NCBI RefSeq assembly: GCF_026421305.1
Contig: NZ_JAPJBQ010000001.1
Coordinates: 62,001 to 126,000 of the forward strand
From: Dyella silvae
GTDB taxonomy: Bacteria; Pseudomonadota; Gammaproteobacteria; Xanthomonadales; Rhodanobacteraceae
DNA length: 64,000 bases
Direction of reading: 5' to 3'
This document shows, piece after piece, positions 1 to 8,716 of this stretch (positions are counted from its first letter, which is position 1; each line of letters opens with the position of its first letter). Under the pieces are notes generated by a model. The model was not told the DNA's origin. It saw only the letters and a program-made list of their open reading frames with translations, and searched no databases. The position numbers and the translations under genes were made by a program.

Positions 1-126
1 AATCGTGTACGTCGATGCGCGACACGTTGCCGCATCTCAAGTGATTGCGTGCAACACACGCATGGTCTGCCTGAACCTTCGTTCACCAAGCTCGTCTCTT
101 AATGCGTGCGATGAACTTAACGGTTT

Positions 127-135
127 TGCTACACT
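127..135 (+). promoter_or_regulatory. possible extended -10 of the ompA-family gene
   Basis: TGCTACACT has the TGn-TAnAnT form of an extended -10 element, about 150 bases before the ATG at 285. No good -35 lies upstream. A short stem (AGGGAC at 185-190 with GTCCCT at 198-203) would sit in the leader. The rest of 1-284 shows no gene I can support. Confidence 0.25.
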
Positions 136-284
136 TCGCGGCGCTTTGGATCTTGTGACACTTTTTAGATCGGGACGCAAAGCAAGGGACGGCAATTGTC
201 CCTGGACGTAGAAGCAGTTTTTATGCGCGTTTTCCGTCTGGGGTGGAACGGACGCGAATACCAATAAAAGTGAGGAGACACCTG

Positions 285-1385
285 ATGAATCGTAAGGGCC
301 TGTATTTTGTTATCGCCCTAGCCCTGGGCGGCGTTGGTGCCGCACACGCGCAAGACAACGCTGCCGGTGCGACCACACCGAGCTATGACGGCCGTTGGTA
401 CATCGCTCCGACGGTGGGCGGCTACTACAACGACTCCGATCGCAACACCAACAGCCGCCAGGTCTACTACGGTCTGGGCGTTGGTCGTTTCATTAACTCG
501 TACACCTCGATCGACCTGTTCTTCGACCGCACCAAGCGTGACGTCGACAACGCCGTCGGCGGTGGTCGCTGGTCCAACAACAATGCTGGCGTGACCGCTC
601 GCTTCTACTACGGCGACTGGAATGCATGGCGTCCGTACGCCCTCGTTGGCGTGATGGGCAGCTACCACCAGAACCCGGGTGACCACGGCTGGTCGCCGGC
701 TGCTCAGCTGGGCGCTGGTATCTCCAAGACCATCACCGATAGCACCGACTTCCGCGCTGAAGCCGGCTACCGCTACGACTGGGACGACAAGAGCCAGCCG
801 AGCAAGAACGGTTACGGCGACTGGTTCCTGGGCTTCAGCATCGTTGCCCGCTTCGGCGAGCCGGCTGCTGCTCCGGCCCCGGCTCCGGTGGCTCCGGCCG
901 CTCCGGACTGCTCCAAGCAGATCCGCAACGGCGTGAACCTGTGCGACAACAAGTGCCCGGATCTGCCGGAAGGCACGATCGTTGGTCCGGACGGCTGCCC
1001 GCAGAAGGTCGTGATCGACCTGCGTGGCGTCAACTTCAAGTTCGACCGTCCGAAGAAGGGCGAGAAGGACATCAAGAAGGCGCTGGCTGAGCCGACCGCT
1101 GACTCCGTGGCCATCCTCGACCAGGCTGTCGACACCCTGCAGCGTTACCCGCAGGTCAAGGTCACGGTTGCCGGTTACTCCGACGCTGTCGGTAAGGACC
1201 AGTACAACCAGGATCTGTCGGAGCGTCGCGCGAAGATCGTGTACGACTACCTGACCGCTCATGGCATCACCGCCGACCGTCTGGCGGGTCCGTTCGGTCA
1301 TGGCAAGAACGATCCGATCGGCAGCAACGACACGGAAGCTGGCCGCGCCCAGAACCGTCGTACGGAACTGCAGGTCCAGCAGTAA
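285..1385 (+). CDS. OmpA-family outer membrane protein
   Basis: A 366-residue outer membrane protein. A signal peptide (MNRKGLYFVIALALGG..., cleavage after AHA, about residue 22) leads into an N-terminal beta-barrel of about 170 residues rich in Tyr, Trp and Asn. An Ala-Pro hinge follows (about residues 190-206), then a cysteine-containing CPDLPEGT segment like a thrombospondin type 3 calcium repeat. The C-terminal OmpA domain carries GYSDAVG and LSERRA and binds peptidoglycan in this family. It should tether the outer membrane to the wall. The ATG at 285 is chosen because GAGGAG lies 7 bases upstream and the signal peptide starts there. An intrinsic terminator follows, so it is probably a single-gene unit. 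Confidence 0.9.
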   Translation: MNRKGLYFVIALALGGVGAAHAQDNAAGATTPSYDGRWYIAPTVGGYYNDSDRNTNSRQVYYGLGVGRFINSYTSIDLFFDRTKRDVDNAVGGGRWSNNNAGVTARFYYGDWNAWRPYALVGVMGSYHQNPGDHGWSPAAQLGAGISKTITDSTDFRAEAGYRYDWDDKSQPSKNGYGDWFLGFSIVARFGEPAAAPAPAPVAPAAPDCSKQIRNGVNLCDNKCPDLPEGTIVGPDGCPQKVVIDLRGVNFKFDRPKKGEKDIKKALAEPTADSVAILDQAVDTLQRYPQVKVTVAGYSDAVGKDQYNQDLSERRAKIVYDYLTAHGITADRLAGPFGHGKNDPIGSNDTEAGRAQNRRTELQVQQ

Positions 1386-1406
1386 TCGGATCTGTTCGCA
1401 GTACCG

Positions 1407-1438
1407 AAAAGCCCGGCGCAAGCCGGGCTTTTCTTTTT
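1407..1438 (+). terminator. intrinsic terminator of the ompA-family gene
   Basis: AAAAGCCCGGC (1407-1417) pairs with GCCGGGCTTTT (1422-1432) around a GCAA loop and is followed by CTTTTT. It lies 22 bases after the stop codon at 1385. Confidence 0.9.
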
Positions 1439-1480
1439 GGCGTGGCGTATGGCGCACGCCGATCATCTACCATCAATCGC

Positions 1481-2248
1481 ATGCGTCCCTCCCGACCTTA
1501 TCCTCCCAAGCGTCCTGTTGCTGGCGTACCGAAGCACGGCTTGGCTCGCGTGCTTAGCAAGGCGGGCGTGTGCTCACGCAGCCAGGCGGAGAAAGCGATA
1601 CGCGAAGGGCGCGTGACCGTGGATGGCAAGGTCGTGCTCGATCCTGAGCGGCCGGCCGATGCGCAGCGTCAACGCATTGCACTGGATGGCGTCCCCGTGG
1701 CGGAGGCATCGCGTGTCTACATTGTGCTCAACAAACCTCGCGGCATCGTTGTCAGTGCAGCTGACGAGCGTGGACGCGATACGGTGTACGACCTGCTGAA
1801 AGACGCGGGCCTGCCGTGGTTGGGGCCAGTGGGCCGCCTCGACAAGGCCAGCGAAGGCTTATTGCTGTTGAGCAATGACAGCGTGTGGGCAGCGCATCTG
1901 ACCGAACCGAAACACCACGTGGACAAGACGTATCACGTGCAGGTGGACAGTGTGCCCGATCAGACATTGCTCGACGCACTGCTCGGTGGCGTAGTGGAGC
2001 AGGGCGAGCGCCTTGCCGCGCGTAAAGCCACGTTGTTGCGGCATGGCGAGAAGAATGCGTGGCTGGAGATTGTGCTCGACGAAGGACGCAACCGGCATAT
2101 TCGCCGCTTGTTGGCAGCGCACGATGTGGCTGTGCTGCGACTGATACGCGTAGCTATCGGGCCGTTGGCGCTGGGTGAACTGCCCAAGGGGCAGTGGCGG
2201 CATTTGTCGCCGGAAGAGGTTCGGTTGCTGGGGCCGAAGCCGCGCTAA
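1481..2248 (+). CDS. RsuA/RluB-family pseudouridine synthase
   Basis: A 255-residue RNA-modifying enzyme that isomerises a uridine in rRNA. An S4 RNA-binding domain (LSKAGVCSRSQAEKAIREG, about residues 20-38) precedes the catalytic domain, whose signature GRLDKASEGLLLLSND contains the catalytic aspartate. The family includes RsuA, RluB, RluE and RluF; the sequence alone does not tell me which rRNA position it modifies. An upstream in-frame start at 1442 lies too close to the preceding terminator, so the ATG at 1481 is preferred, although no strong ribosome binding site is seen. A REP-like repeat lies directly downstream. Confidence 0.85.
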   Translation: MRPSRPYPPKRPVAGVPKHGLARVLSKAGVCSRSQAEKAIREGRVTVDGKVVLDPERPADAQRQRIALDGVPVAEASRVYIVLNKPRGIVVSAADERGRDTVYDLLKDAGLPWLGPVGRLDKASEGLLLLSNDSVWAAHLTEPKHHVDKTYHVQVDSVPDQTLLDALLGGVVEQGERLAARKATLLRHGEKNAWLEIVLDEGRNRHIRRLLAAHDVAVLRLIRVAIGPLALGELPKGQWRHLSPEEVRLLGPKPR

Positions 2249-2266
2249 CAGCTGGAATGGGTTTCT

Positions 2267-2343
2267 GTAAGAGCGCACGTGTGCGCGACCTGCGACAGGC
2301 TGGACGCCACGCTTCGCAGGGTCGCGCACAAGTGCGCTCCTGC
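2267..2343. repeat. REP-like inverted repeat pair, copy 1
   Basis: GTAAGAGCGCACGTGTGCGC at 2267-2286 and its inverted partner at 2320-2343 (ending GTGCGCTCCTGC) frame a 29-base spacer that can also pair with itself (TGCGA with TCGCA). Each half is palindromic (GCGCACGTGTGCGC). The same paired element recurs at 10897-10964. Position just after a stop codon and the nested palindromes fit bacterial REP/BIME elements. Confidence 0.75.
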
Positions 2344-2349
2344 AGAGAG

Positions 2350-2381
2350 GCATCGCCTTGCCGCGGAGGGCAAGGCGATGC
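2350..2381. terminator. strong stem-loop between convergent genes
   Basis: GCATCGCCTTGCC (2350-2362) and GGCAAGGCGATGC (2369-2381) form a perfect 13-bp stem with a six-base loop, between the convergent pseudouridine synthase gene and kbl. There is no T-run on either side, so it may end transcription in a factor-dependent way or protect 3' ends. Confidence 0.5.
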
Positions 2382-2389
2382 GTTGATGC

Positions 2390-3610
2390 TCAGATCACGC
2401 CCAACTTCTTGCCGACCTTGGTGAAGGCAGCAATCGCCTGATCGAGATGCTCACGCGTGTGCGCCGCACTCATCTGCGTACGAATGCGCGCCTGGCCCTG
2501 TGGCACCACCGGGTAGAAGAAGCCGGTGACATAGATGCCTTCATCGAGCAGCTCAGTCGCCATCGACTGCGCTTTCTTCGCGTCGTAAATCATCACCGGC
2601 ACGATCGGATGCACGCCTGGCTTGATGTCGAAGCCGGCCTTGGTCATCTGCTCGCGGAAGTAGCGCGTGTTCTCCTTAACCTGATCGCGCAGGTCACCCG
2701 CGGCAGCCAGCATGTCGAACACCTTGATGCCGGCAGCCACGACGTGCGGCGGCAACGAGTTGGAGAACAGATAGGGACGCGAGCGCTGGCGCAGCATTTC
2801 GATCACTTCGCGGGGGCCTGTGGTGAAGCCGCCCAAGGCGCCGCCGAGGGCCTTGCCCAGGGTGCCGGTGATGATGTCGATCTTGTTGAGCACGCCGTTG
2901 ACTTCAGCCGAGCCGCGGCCGGTGTCGCCGAGGAAGCCGGTGCAATGGCATTCGTCGATATGCACGAGGGCGTTGTACTTCTCGGCCAGCGCGGTGATCT
3001 TGTCGAGTGGCGCGATGAAGCCGTCCATCGAGAACGCGCCATCGGTGGTGATCAACTTGGTGCGCGCACCGGCGGCATCAGCCGCCTGCAGCTGCTTTTC
3101 CAGATCGGCCATGTCGCAATTGGCGTAGCGGAAGCGCTTGGCCTTGCACAGGCGGATGCCGTCGATGATCGAGGCGTGATTGAGCGCGTCGGAGATGATC
3201 GCGTCCTCTTCGCCGAGCAGCGGTTCAAACAGGCCACCGTTGGCGTCGAAGCAGGCGGCGTAGAGGATGGTGTCCTCAGTGCCGAAGAAGTCGGCGATCT
3301 TCTTCTCCAGCTGCTTGTGCAGATCCTGCGTTCCGCAGATGAAGCGTACCGACGCCATGCCGAAGCCGTGGGTGTCCAGCGCGTCCTTCGCGGCCTGGAT
3401 CACTTCCGGGTGGTCGGCGAGGCCGAGGTAGTTGTTGGCGCAGAAGTTGAGCACTTCCTTGCCGCTGTCCAGGCGGATCTTTGCCGACTGCGGCGAGGTG
3501 ATGATGCGCTCGGCCTTGAACAGGCCTTGCTCACGGATCGATTCGAGTTCGCTGGCAAAGCGCGACTGGCCGGGGTAGCTCATGGGGATATTCCAGCTGG
3601 GCAAAGCCAT
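2390..3610 (-). CDS. kbl: 2-amino-3-ketobutyrate CoA ligase (glycine C-acetyltransferase)
   Basis: A 406-residue PLP enzyme of the alpha-oxoamine synthase family. It cleaves 2-amino-3-ketobutyrate with CoA to glycine and acetyl-CoA, the second step of threonine degradation after Tdh. The sequence shows [14 protein letters not shown], the His of [29 protein letters not shown] and the PLP-lysine motif GTLGKALGG. The ATG at 3610 (MALPSWNIP) is preferred over an upstream in-frame start because AGAGGG lies a suitable distance before it. Its usual partner tdh lies 4 kb away on the same strand, separated by a large unrelated gene and a terminator, so the two are probably not one transcript here. Confidence 0.95.
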   Translation of the reverse strand: MALPSWNIPMSYPGQSRFASELESIREQGLFKAERIITSPQSAKIRLDSGKEVLNFCANNYLGLADHPEVIQAAKDALDTHGFGMASVRFICGTQDLHKQLEKKIADFFGTEDTILYAACFDANGGLFEPLLGEEDAIISDALNHASIIDGIRLCKAKRFRYANCDMADLEKQLQAADAAGARTKLITTDGAFSMDGFIAPLDKITALAEKYNALVHIDECHCTGFLGDTGRGSAEVNGVLNKIDIITGTLGKALGGALGGFTTGPREVIEMLRQRSRPYLFSNSLPPHVVAAGIKVFDMLAAAGDLRDQVKENTRYFREQMTKAGFDIKPGVHPIVPVMIYDAKKAQSMATELLDEGIYVTGFFYPVVPQGQARIRTQMSAAHTREHLDQAIAAFTKVGKKLGVI

Positions 3611-3651
3611 ATTTTGATCCCTCTGGGCGGTGCTGTGAAGAAAGCACAACG

Positions 3652-3683
3652 AAAAAGGGCGCCCGATGTATCCGGGCGCCCTT
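3652..3683 (-). terminator. intrinsic terminator of the DUF748 gene
   Basis: Read on the minus strand, AAGGGCGCCCG (3683-3673) pairs with CGGGCGCCCTT (3665-3655) and is followed by TTTTTC. It lies between the DUF748 gene and kbl, so kbl should have its own promoter. Confidence 0.8.
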
Positions 3684-3706
3684 GGGGATGGAGAGAGTGA
3701 ATGCGG

Positions 3707-6700
3707 TCAGCCCTGATGCAGACCGAACTCCGCCCTCGTGGTCTTGCCCTTGTCGTCAATGCCTTCGGTATTGAGCTTGGGATCCTTGATGGCGACGCGC
3801 TTGTCGTCCAGCTTGCCCTTCAGCCAGGCCTGTACGGCGGCGGCACGCCGGCTGGCCAGGTCACGCATGGCCTGGTCATCGACCGAGACGTTAGTTTCCA
3901 TCAGGCTGCGCATTTCGTCGGGTTCGAGGGACTTTTTCAGGCCCAGAACGTTCTTGGGCTTGCCCTTGAAGTCGTCGTCTTTGTAAGCGCGCTTGAGGTA
4001 CTTCTCGTACTCGTCGGGCGTCACGTTCACCTCGGCCAGGGCGGCGTCCGAGGTATCGGCGTTCTTGCCCGACTGGTCCAGCACCTTCTGGCGGCGAACC
4101 AGGTTGTCGACGGTGACCTTGCGCAAGCCATCCTGGTCCTTGCTCGGGTCGACACGGCCGATGATGTCGAGATTCAGGGCGGTCTTCTGATTCAGCATAG
4201 TCACGATCTTGCCGAGCCTTTCCTGCGCACCCTTGTCGAGCACGGCCGAGCCCGGGTCGAATTCGACGTAGCCCAGATCCTCATGACTGCCACCGCCGAA
4301 GGCTGCACCGAGGAGGCGGAACGGGGCAGTGGCCGCCTTGGCGATCAGATTGCCGATGGCGCGCCAGATCAAGCCGCCCATGCTGAATTGCGGATCGTCC
4401 AGTGATCCGGAAACCGGCACGTTCACATCGATGTTGCCCTGCGTGTCCTTCAGCAAGGCAACCGCCAGTTTCACCGGCAGATGCTGGACACCCGGGCTTT
4501 CGTCGCGCTCGCCAAAGGTCAACTGGGTGATGAAGATGTGGTTTTCAGCGTTGAGCTTGCGCTGGTCCAGCATGTAGTGGACGTCCACCGTCAACTTGCC
4601 GGCCGTAATCGGATAGCCGGTGTACTTGGTGGAGTAGGCGGTAAGGTTGGTCAGCTCGACCTCGTTCGCCTTGCCCTTGATGTCGAGGAATGCCACCGGC
4701 TGCAGCGGATTGATGGTGCCGTCGATGTCGACGGGCGAGTTGTCATCGAGTGCAGCCTGCACCGATAGGTCGGCAGGCGGATCGCCGGGTGTGGTGCCAA
4801 AACCGCCGATCTTGCCGGTGAGCTTGGTCAGGTTGGCGGTGTAGTTGGGCTTGATGAAGTTATCGGTGTAATTGAGCTGGCCGTTCAGCAGTGTGATGCC
4901 ACCAATGTGGATGTCGGCGGCGGGCGCTGCGGGTGCGCTCGGGGCTGCTGCTACAGTCGTGGCTGGCGTCGTCGCTGCCGGAGCAGGTGCTTGCGGCTTG
5001 GGCGCCGTCGCCGCAGCAGCAGGCTGATTGTTCTCGGTACGCGTCACCGAGACCGGCGCCTCCTCGGGCTTGGCCACCACATCCGATAGATTCAGCTTGC
5101 CGCTCGGGTTGACGATCATGCGCGCATAGAACGAGCTCAGTACCAGAGCACCCACGTGCATGCGCGGCGTGCCAGGCCCGTACACCACATCAAGGTTGGA
5201 CCCGCTGAGCGTGCGCCAGCGCAGAAAGTCGTCGCCAGTGAGCTTGTCCTGAATTCGCACCTGCTCCAGTGCGGCATTGCCTTTGTACGTGAACGCCAGT
5301 TCGGCGCCGCGGCCGTCGTAATGCACCTTACCGTTGCTGCTGATGCGTGCGCTGGAGATGGTGACGTTGAGCGGTACGCTGATATACGGCTGGAAGTTGG
5401 AGATATCGAGCTGCTTGGTGGTCAACTGGATGTCGGCCAGCATGGGCATTGGCTGCAGCTTGCCCGTGGCAGAAAAGCTGCCCTTGCCGATGTTGCCGTC
5501 GAACTTGAGATCACGCGGCTCATTGAGCTTGTCGCTCAGGTTGTCCATGCCGCCGCTGAGCGAGTCCACCTTGATCTTCACTGGCTTGTCGCCAACGGCC
5601 ATATCAGTGAATGCGACGGCGGCTTTCTCAAAGCCAAGGTGAGCAATGCTCCAGTGCCAGGGTGGGCTGTTGGCCGCGGGTTTCTTGTTCTTGGCGTCCT
5701 TGGCCGCGAACAGCTGAAGCAGGCTGATGTACTTTTTACTGTCACGTTGCACGTCGAGGCTGAGGCCAGTGGCCGTGACTTTGCCCAACTCGGCTTGCTG
5801 GGTGGTCATGTCGACCTGATGGATCTCGGCCTCCAGCGTGTTCCAGGCCACCGGCGAACCCTGGCCTTTGAACTGGGGCTCCATCGCGAAGTCCGTCACG
5901 GTCGCATGCGCATTGCTAAGGTGCACATTGACGGTTTTGGCCCAGTCGACCTGAAGTTGCCCCGTGGCATCCAGCTTGCCCTTGGTGAGGCGGGCTGCCA
6001 GGCCCTGATAGGCGGCAGCCTGCAGGGAGGCCAGGTCGACATGCTTCTGATCCAATGTCGCTGCCAATTTGCTCGCCGCCAGATCCACCGTTCCGCGCAT
6101 GGCGAGTTCGCCACCAAAGAACGTCGCCGCCGTGTCGAGTTTTGCTGGCGGTGCAGGCAGCATGCTCAGCCCCTGCATGCTGCCATGCACGTTGCTCAGG
6201 TCGATCTTGTTCTGATCGGCATTGGTGTAGTGGATGGCGCTGCCAGCGAGCACCATCGAGGCAATGCGCATATCGGTAGGCGTCGCCTTCTTGTTGGCTT
6301 CCGCGGGCGCGGAAGGCGCCAGCAGCGTGTCGAAGTTGCTGTGGCCGCCTTCGCCGGACGTGTAGTGCAGCTGGGCCTGATCGAGCTTCAGCGCACCAAG
6401 GTAATAGCGTGAAATCAGCGGCTGCACATCGGTCAGTTCAGCCGTGCCGTGACCGAGGTTGAGAATGGCCTCACCCTTGCTGCTGTTGAGCGTGAACTCA
6501 TCGAGCTGCAAGTTGCCGGTGAGTTTCAGCTCAGGGGTGGGCTTGGCCTGCACGAAGTGCAGTGCCAGTGCGCCGCTCAGGAAACCCTTGGGAATAGCCA
6601 CCGGGAGCTGGGTGGGCACGTAGCCCATGTAGCGCCCCAGATCCAGTCGGTTGAGTTGAAAGTCGATGGTTGATTCGCGATTGTCAGCGAAGGGTTTGGT

Positions 6701-7378
6701 GCGGCCCTCGATGCGCAGCGGACTGCCATCCACATTCATGGAAAGCAGCGGTTGCACAAAGATGTCGGTATCGCTGGGCAAGTTGGCGATAAATGGAATG
6801 CCCAGCTCCAGTTGCTGCACGTGGTGGCTGGCTTTCAGTGCCTCGTCGTCAAACTGAATGTCGCCGTTGTGTACGTGAATGTTTGACAACGCATAGCGTG
6901 TGGGCGGCGCGTTCGGATCCGAGGTGGCGGCGAAGCGATCGACGATGTCGCTGAAGTTGAAGCGCTGATCCCCGGTGCGCACGATGCGGATGCGCGGGTG
7001 TTGCAGGGCAAGCTCGTCCAGTACCGGTTTCAGGCGGAACACGGATGACCATGACGCATTGATGACGGTCTGGTCGATATCCACGAAAGCGGATTTGCCA
7101 TCGCGATCGGCAATGTGCAGCTGGTCCAGCTGTAGCCGCAGCGTGTATGGATTGAGATGCACGCCGCCCAATGTCACCGGGCGCTGCAATGCAGCGCTGG
7201 CGCGCGTTTCAATTTGACTTCGAATCAGTGAGGGGGCGGCGAAAAAGCCGATCAGGCCAAAGATCACCAGCACAATGGCGGTGATCAACAGCCATTTGCG
7301 CATCCGATGTGATCGGTATATGGCCAGGGCGCGGTCGCGTCCCGCGGCCAGGTGAGGGTTGCTGAGTAAGTCAGCCAT
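3707..7378 (-). CDS. very large DUF748/AsmA-like envelope protein
   Basis: A 1223-residue protein with one N-terminal membrane anchor (KWLLITAIVLVIFGLIGFFA, about residues 29-48) and a long periplasmic part made of repeated beta-strand units. It resembles the DUF748 family within the AsmA/TamB-like group, which is linked in general to lipid transport between membranes. Around residues 780-823 lies a low-complexity Ala-Pro-Thr linker. The C-terminal part (VEFDPGSAVLDKGAQERLG... NLDIIGRVDP) resembles an OmpA-like domain. The exact function is unknown. Start 7378 (MADLLSNP) is chosen for GGGAG upstream; starts at 7399 and 7417 are possible. It sits between tdh and kbl and ends at its own terminator. 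Confidence 0.8.
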   Translation of the reverse strand: MADLLSNPHLAAGRDRALAIYRSHRMRKWLLITAIVLVIFGLIGFFAAPSLIRSQIETRASAALQRPVTLGGVHLNPYTLRLQLDQLHIADRDGKSAFVDIDQTVINASWSSVFRLKPVLDELALQHPRIRIVRTGDQRFNFSDIVDRFAATSDPNAPPTRYALSNIHVHNGDIQFDDEALKASHHVQQLELGIPFIANLPSDTDIFVQPLLSMNVDGSPLRIEGRTKPFADNRESTIDFQLNRLDLGRYMGYVPTQLPVAIPKGFLSGALALHFVQAKPTPELKLTGNLQLDEFTLNSSKGEAILNLGHGTAELTDVQPLISRYYLGALKLDQAQLHYTSGEGGHSNFDTLLAPSAPAEANKKATPTDMRIASMVLAGSAIHYTNADQNKIDLSNVHGSMQGLSMLPAPPAKLDTAATFFGGELAMRGTVDLAASKLAATLDQKHVDLASLQAAAYQGLAARLTKGKLDATGQLQVDWAKTVNVHLSNAHATVTDFAMEPQFKGQGSPVAWNTLEAEIHQVDMTTQQAELGKVTATGLSLDVQRDSKKYISLLQLFAAKDAKNKKPAANSPPWHWSIAHLGFEKAAVAFTDMAVGDKPVKIKVDSLSGGMDNLSDKLNEPRDLKFDGNIGKGSFSATGKLQPMPMLADIQLTTKQLDISNFQPYISVPLNVTISSARISSNGKVHYDGRGAELAFTYKGNAALEQVRIQDKLTGDDFLRWRTLSGSNLDVVYGPGTPRMHVGALVLSSFYARMIVNPSGKLNLSDVVAKPEEAPVSVTRTENNQPAAAATAPKPQAPAPAATTPATTVAAAPSAPAAPAADIHIGGITLLNGQLNYTDNFIKPNYTANLTKLTGKIGGFGTTPGDPPADLSVQAALDDNSPVDIDGTINPLQPVAFLDIKGKANEVELTNLTAYSTKYTGYPITAGKLTVDVHYMLDQRKLNAENHIFITQLTFGERDESPGVQHLPVKLAVALLKDTQGNIDVNVPVSGSLDDPQFSMGGLIWRAIGNLIAKAATAPFRLLGAAFGGGSHEDLGYVEFDPGSAVLDKGAQERLGKIVTMLNQKTALNLDIIGRVDPSKDQDGLRKVTVDNLVRRQKVLDQSGKNADTSDAALAEVNVTPDEYEKYLKRAYKDDDFKGKPKNVLGLKKSLEPDEMRSLMETNVSVDDQAMRDLASRRAAAVQAWLKGKLDDKRVAIKDPKLNTEGIDDKGKTTRAEFGLHQG

Positions 7379-7458
7379 CCGACGATGCTCCCATGACATC
7401 GCGCGCCGACCGTGCACGGCCCTCGGGCCCTACACCTTCACAATCCCAGCGATTCTGT

Positions 7459-7492
7459 CGGCCGCCCTGGCAGAAGTGTACTAGGGCGGCCG
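7459..7492. other. stem-loop downstream of tdh
   Basis: CGGCCGCCCT (7459-7468) and AGGGCGGCCG (7483-7492) form a perfect 10-bp stem with a 14-base loop, 53 bases after the tdh stop codon. No T-run follows. It may end or stabilise the tdh message. Confidence 0.45.
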
Positions 7493-7544
7493 AGATTTCA
7501 GCATGGCATTCCGTGTGAATATGCCAAGGTGTGACAGGTTACGC

Positions 7545-8579
7545 TCAGGTCCAGGAGCAGACGACCTTGCCGCACTTGCCGGCGTCCATCAGGTCGAAGC
7601 CCTTCTGGAAATCGTCGATATGGATTTGGTGCGTGAGCACCTTCTGCAGCGGGAAGCCGGTCAACACCATCTGGGTCATCTTGTACCAGGTCTCGTACAT
7701 GCGGCGGCCATAGATGCCCTGCATGGTGAGGCCCTTGAAGATCACCTTGTCCCAGTCGATGCCGGCGCCCTTGGGCAGGATGCCGAGCAGGGCGATCTTG
7801 CCGCCGTGGTACATGCAGTCGAGCATGTCGTTGAAGGCGCGCGGGTTGCCGCTCATCTCCAGGCCCACGTCGAAGCCTTCCATGTGCAGATCTTTCATCA
7901 CGTCCTTCAGCGACTGGTTGGCCACGTTCACCACGCGTGTGGCGCCCATGTCCGCCGCCAGCTTGAGGCGGTAATCGTTGATATCGGTGACCACCACGTT
8001 GCGGGCACCCACGTGCTTGGCGATGCCGGCGGCGATGATGCCGATCGGGCCGGCGCCGGTGATCAGCACGTCTTCGCCGATCAGGTCGAACTCCAGCGCG
8101 CAATGCGCGGCATTGCCGTAAGGGTCGAAGAACGCAGCCAGCTCCGACGGGATCTGGTCGGGAATCGGCCACAGGTTCGAGGCCGGCATCGTCATGTATT
8201 CGGCGAACGCACCATTGCGGTTCACGCCGATGCCGACGGTGTTGGGGCACAAATGCTGGCGGCCGGCGCGACAGTTGCGGCAGTGGCCGCAGACGATATG
8301 GCCTTCGGCCGAAACGCGGTCGCCGATCTTGTAGCCGGTCACGCCCGGGCCGATCTCCACGATGCGTCCGACGAACTCGTGGCCGATGGTCAGGCCCGGC
8401 TTGATGGTGCGCTGGGACCAGTCGTCCCACTTATAGATATGCAGGTCGGTACCGCAGATCGCGGTCTTTTCCATCTTGATCAGCACCTCATTGGGGCCGA
8501 CCTCGGGAACAGGCACTTCTTCCATCCAGATGCCCTGTTCGGGGTTGCGCTTGACCAGGGCTTTCATCATCTGAGGCAT
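7545..8579 (-). CDS. tdh: L-threonine 3-dehydrogenase
   Basis: A 344-residue zinc-dependent medium-chain dehydrogenase. It oxidises L-threonine with NAD+ to 2-amino-3-ketobutyrate, the substrate of Kbl. Catalytic zinc ligands are Cys42 ([10 protein letters not shown]) and His67-Glu68 (GHEFVG). The structural zinc cysteines are 97, 100, 103 and 111 (CGHCRNC...C), and the NAD site is [13 protein letters not shown]. Length matches the family (about 341). The start could instead be the Met at 8567, since relatives begin MKALV. It is divergent from the S46 peptidase gene with 137 bases between them, room for two promoters. Confidence 0.95.
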   Translation of the reverse strand: MPQMMKALVKRNPEQGIWMEEVPVPEVGPNEVLIKMEKTAICGTDLHIYKWDDWSQRTIKPGLTIGHEFVGRIVEIGPGVTGYKIGDRVSAEGHIVCGHCRNCRAGRQHLCPNTVGIGVNRNGAFAEYMTMPASNLWPIPDQIPSELAAFFDPYGNAAHCALEFDLIGEDVLITGAGPIGIIAAGIAKHVGARNVVVTDINDYRLKLAADMGATRVVNVANQSLKDVMKDLHMEGFDVGLEMSGNPRAFNDMLDCMYHGGKIALLGILPKGAGIDWDKVIFKGLTMQGIYGRRMYETWYKMTQMVLTGFPLQKVLTHQIHIDDFQKGFDLMDAGKCGKVVCSWT

Positions 8580-8716
8580 GGGATTTCCGTGGGGAAGGGC
8601 GGGAAAACATTCATTATAGGACGCCGCGCGAGACTGACCTCTTGCACTGCAGCGTTGCCCGGGGAGCCGTCAGGGATTATGGTCGCAATTTTTTGCGATG
8701 GCCCGAGGGCAAGACG

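Noticed and set aside
5-264. Short open frames on both strands before the ompA-family gene
   Set aside because: They overlap each other, lack ribosome binding sites and show no protein family features.
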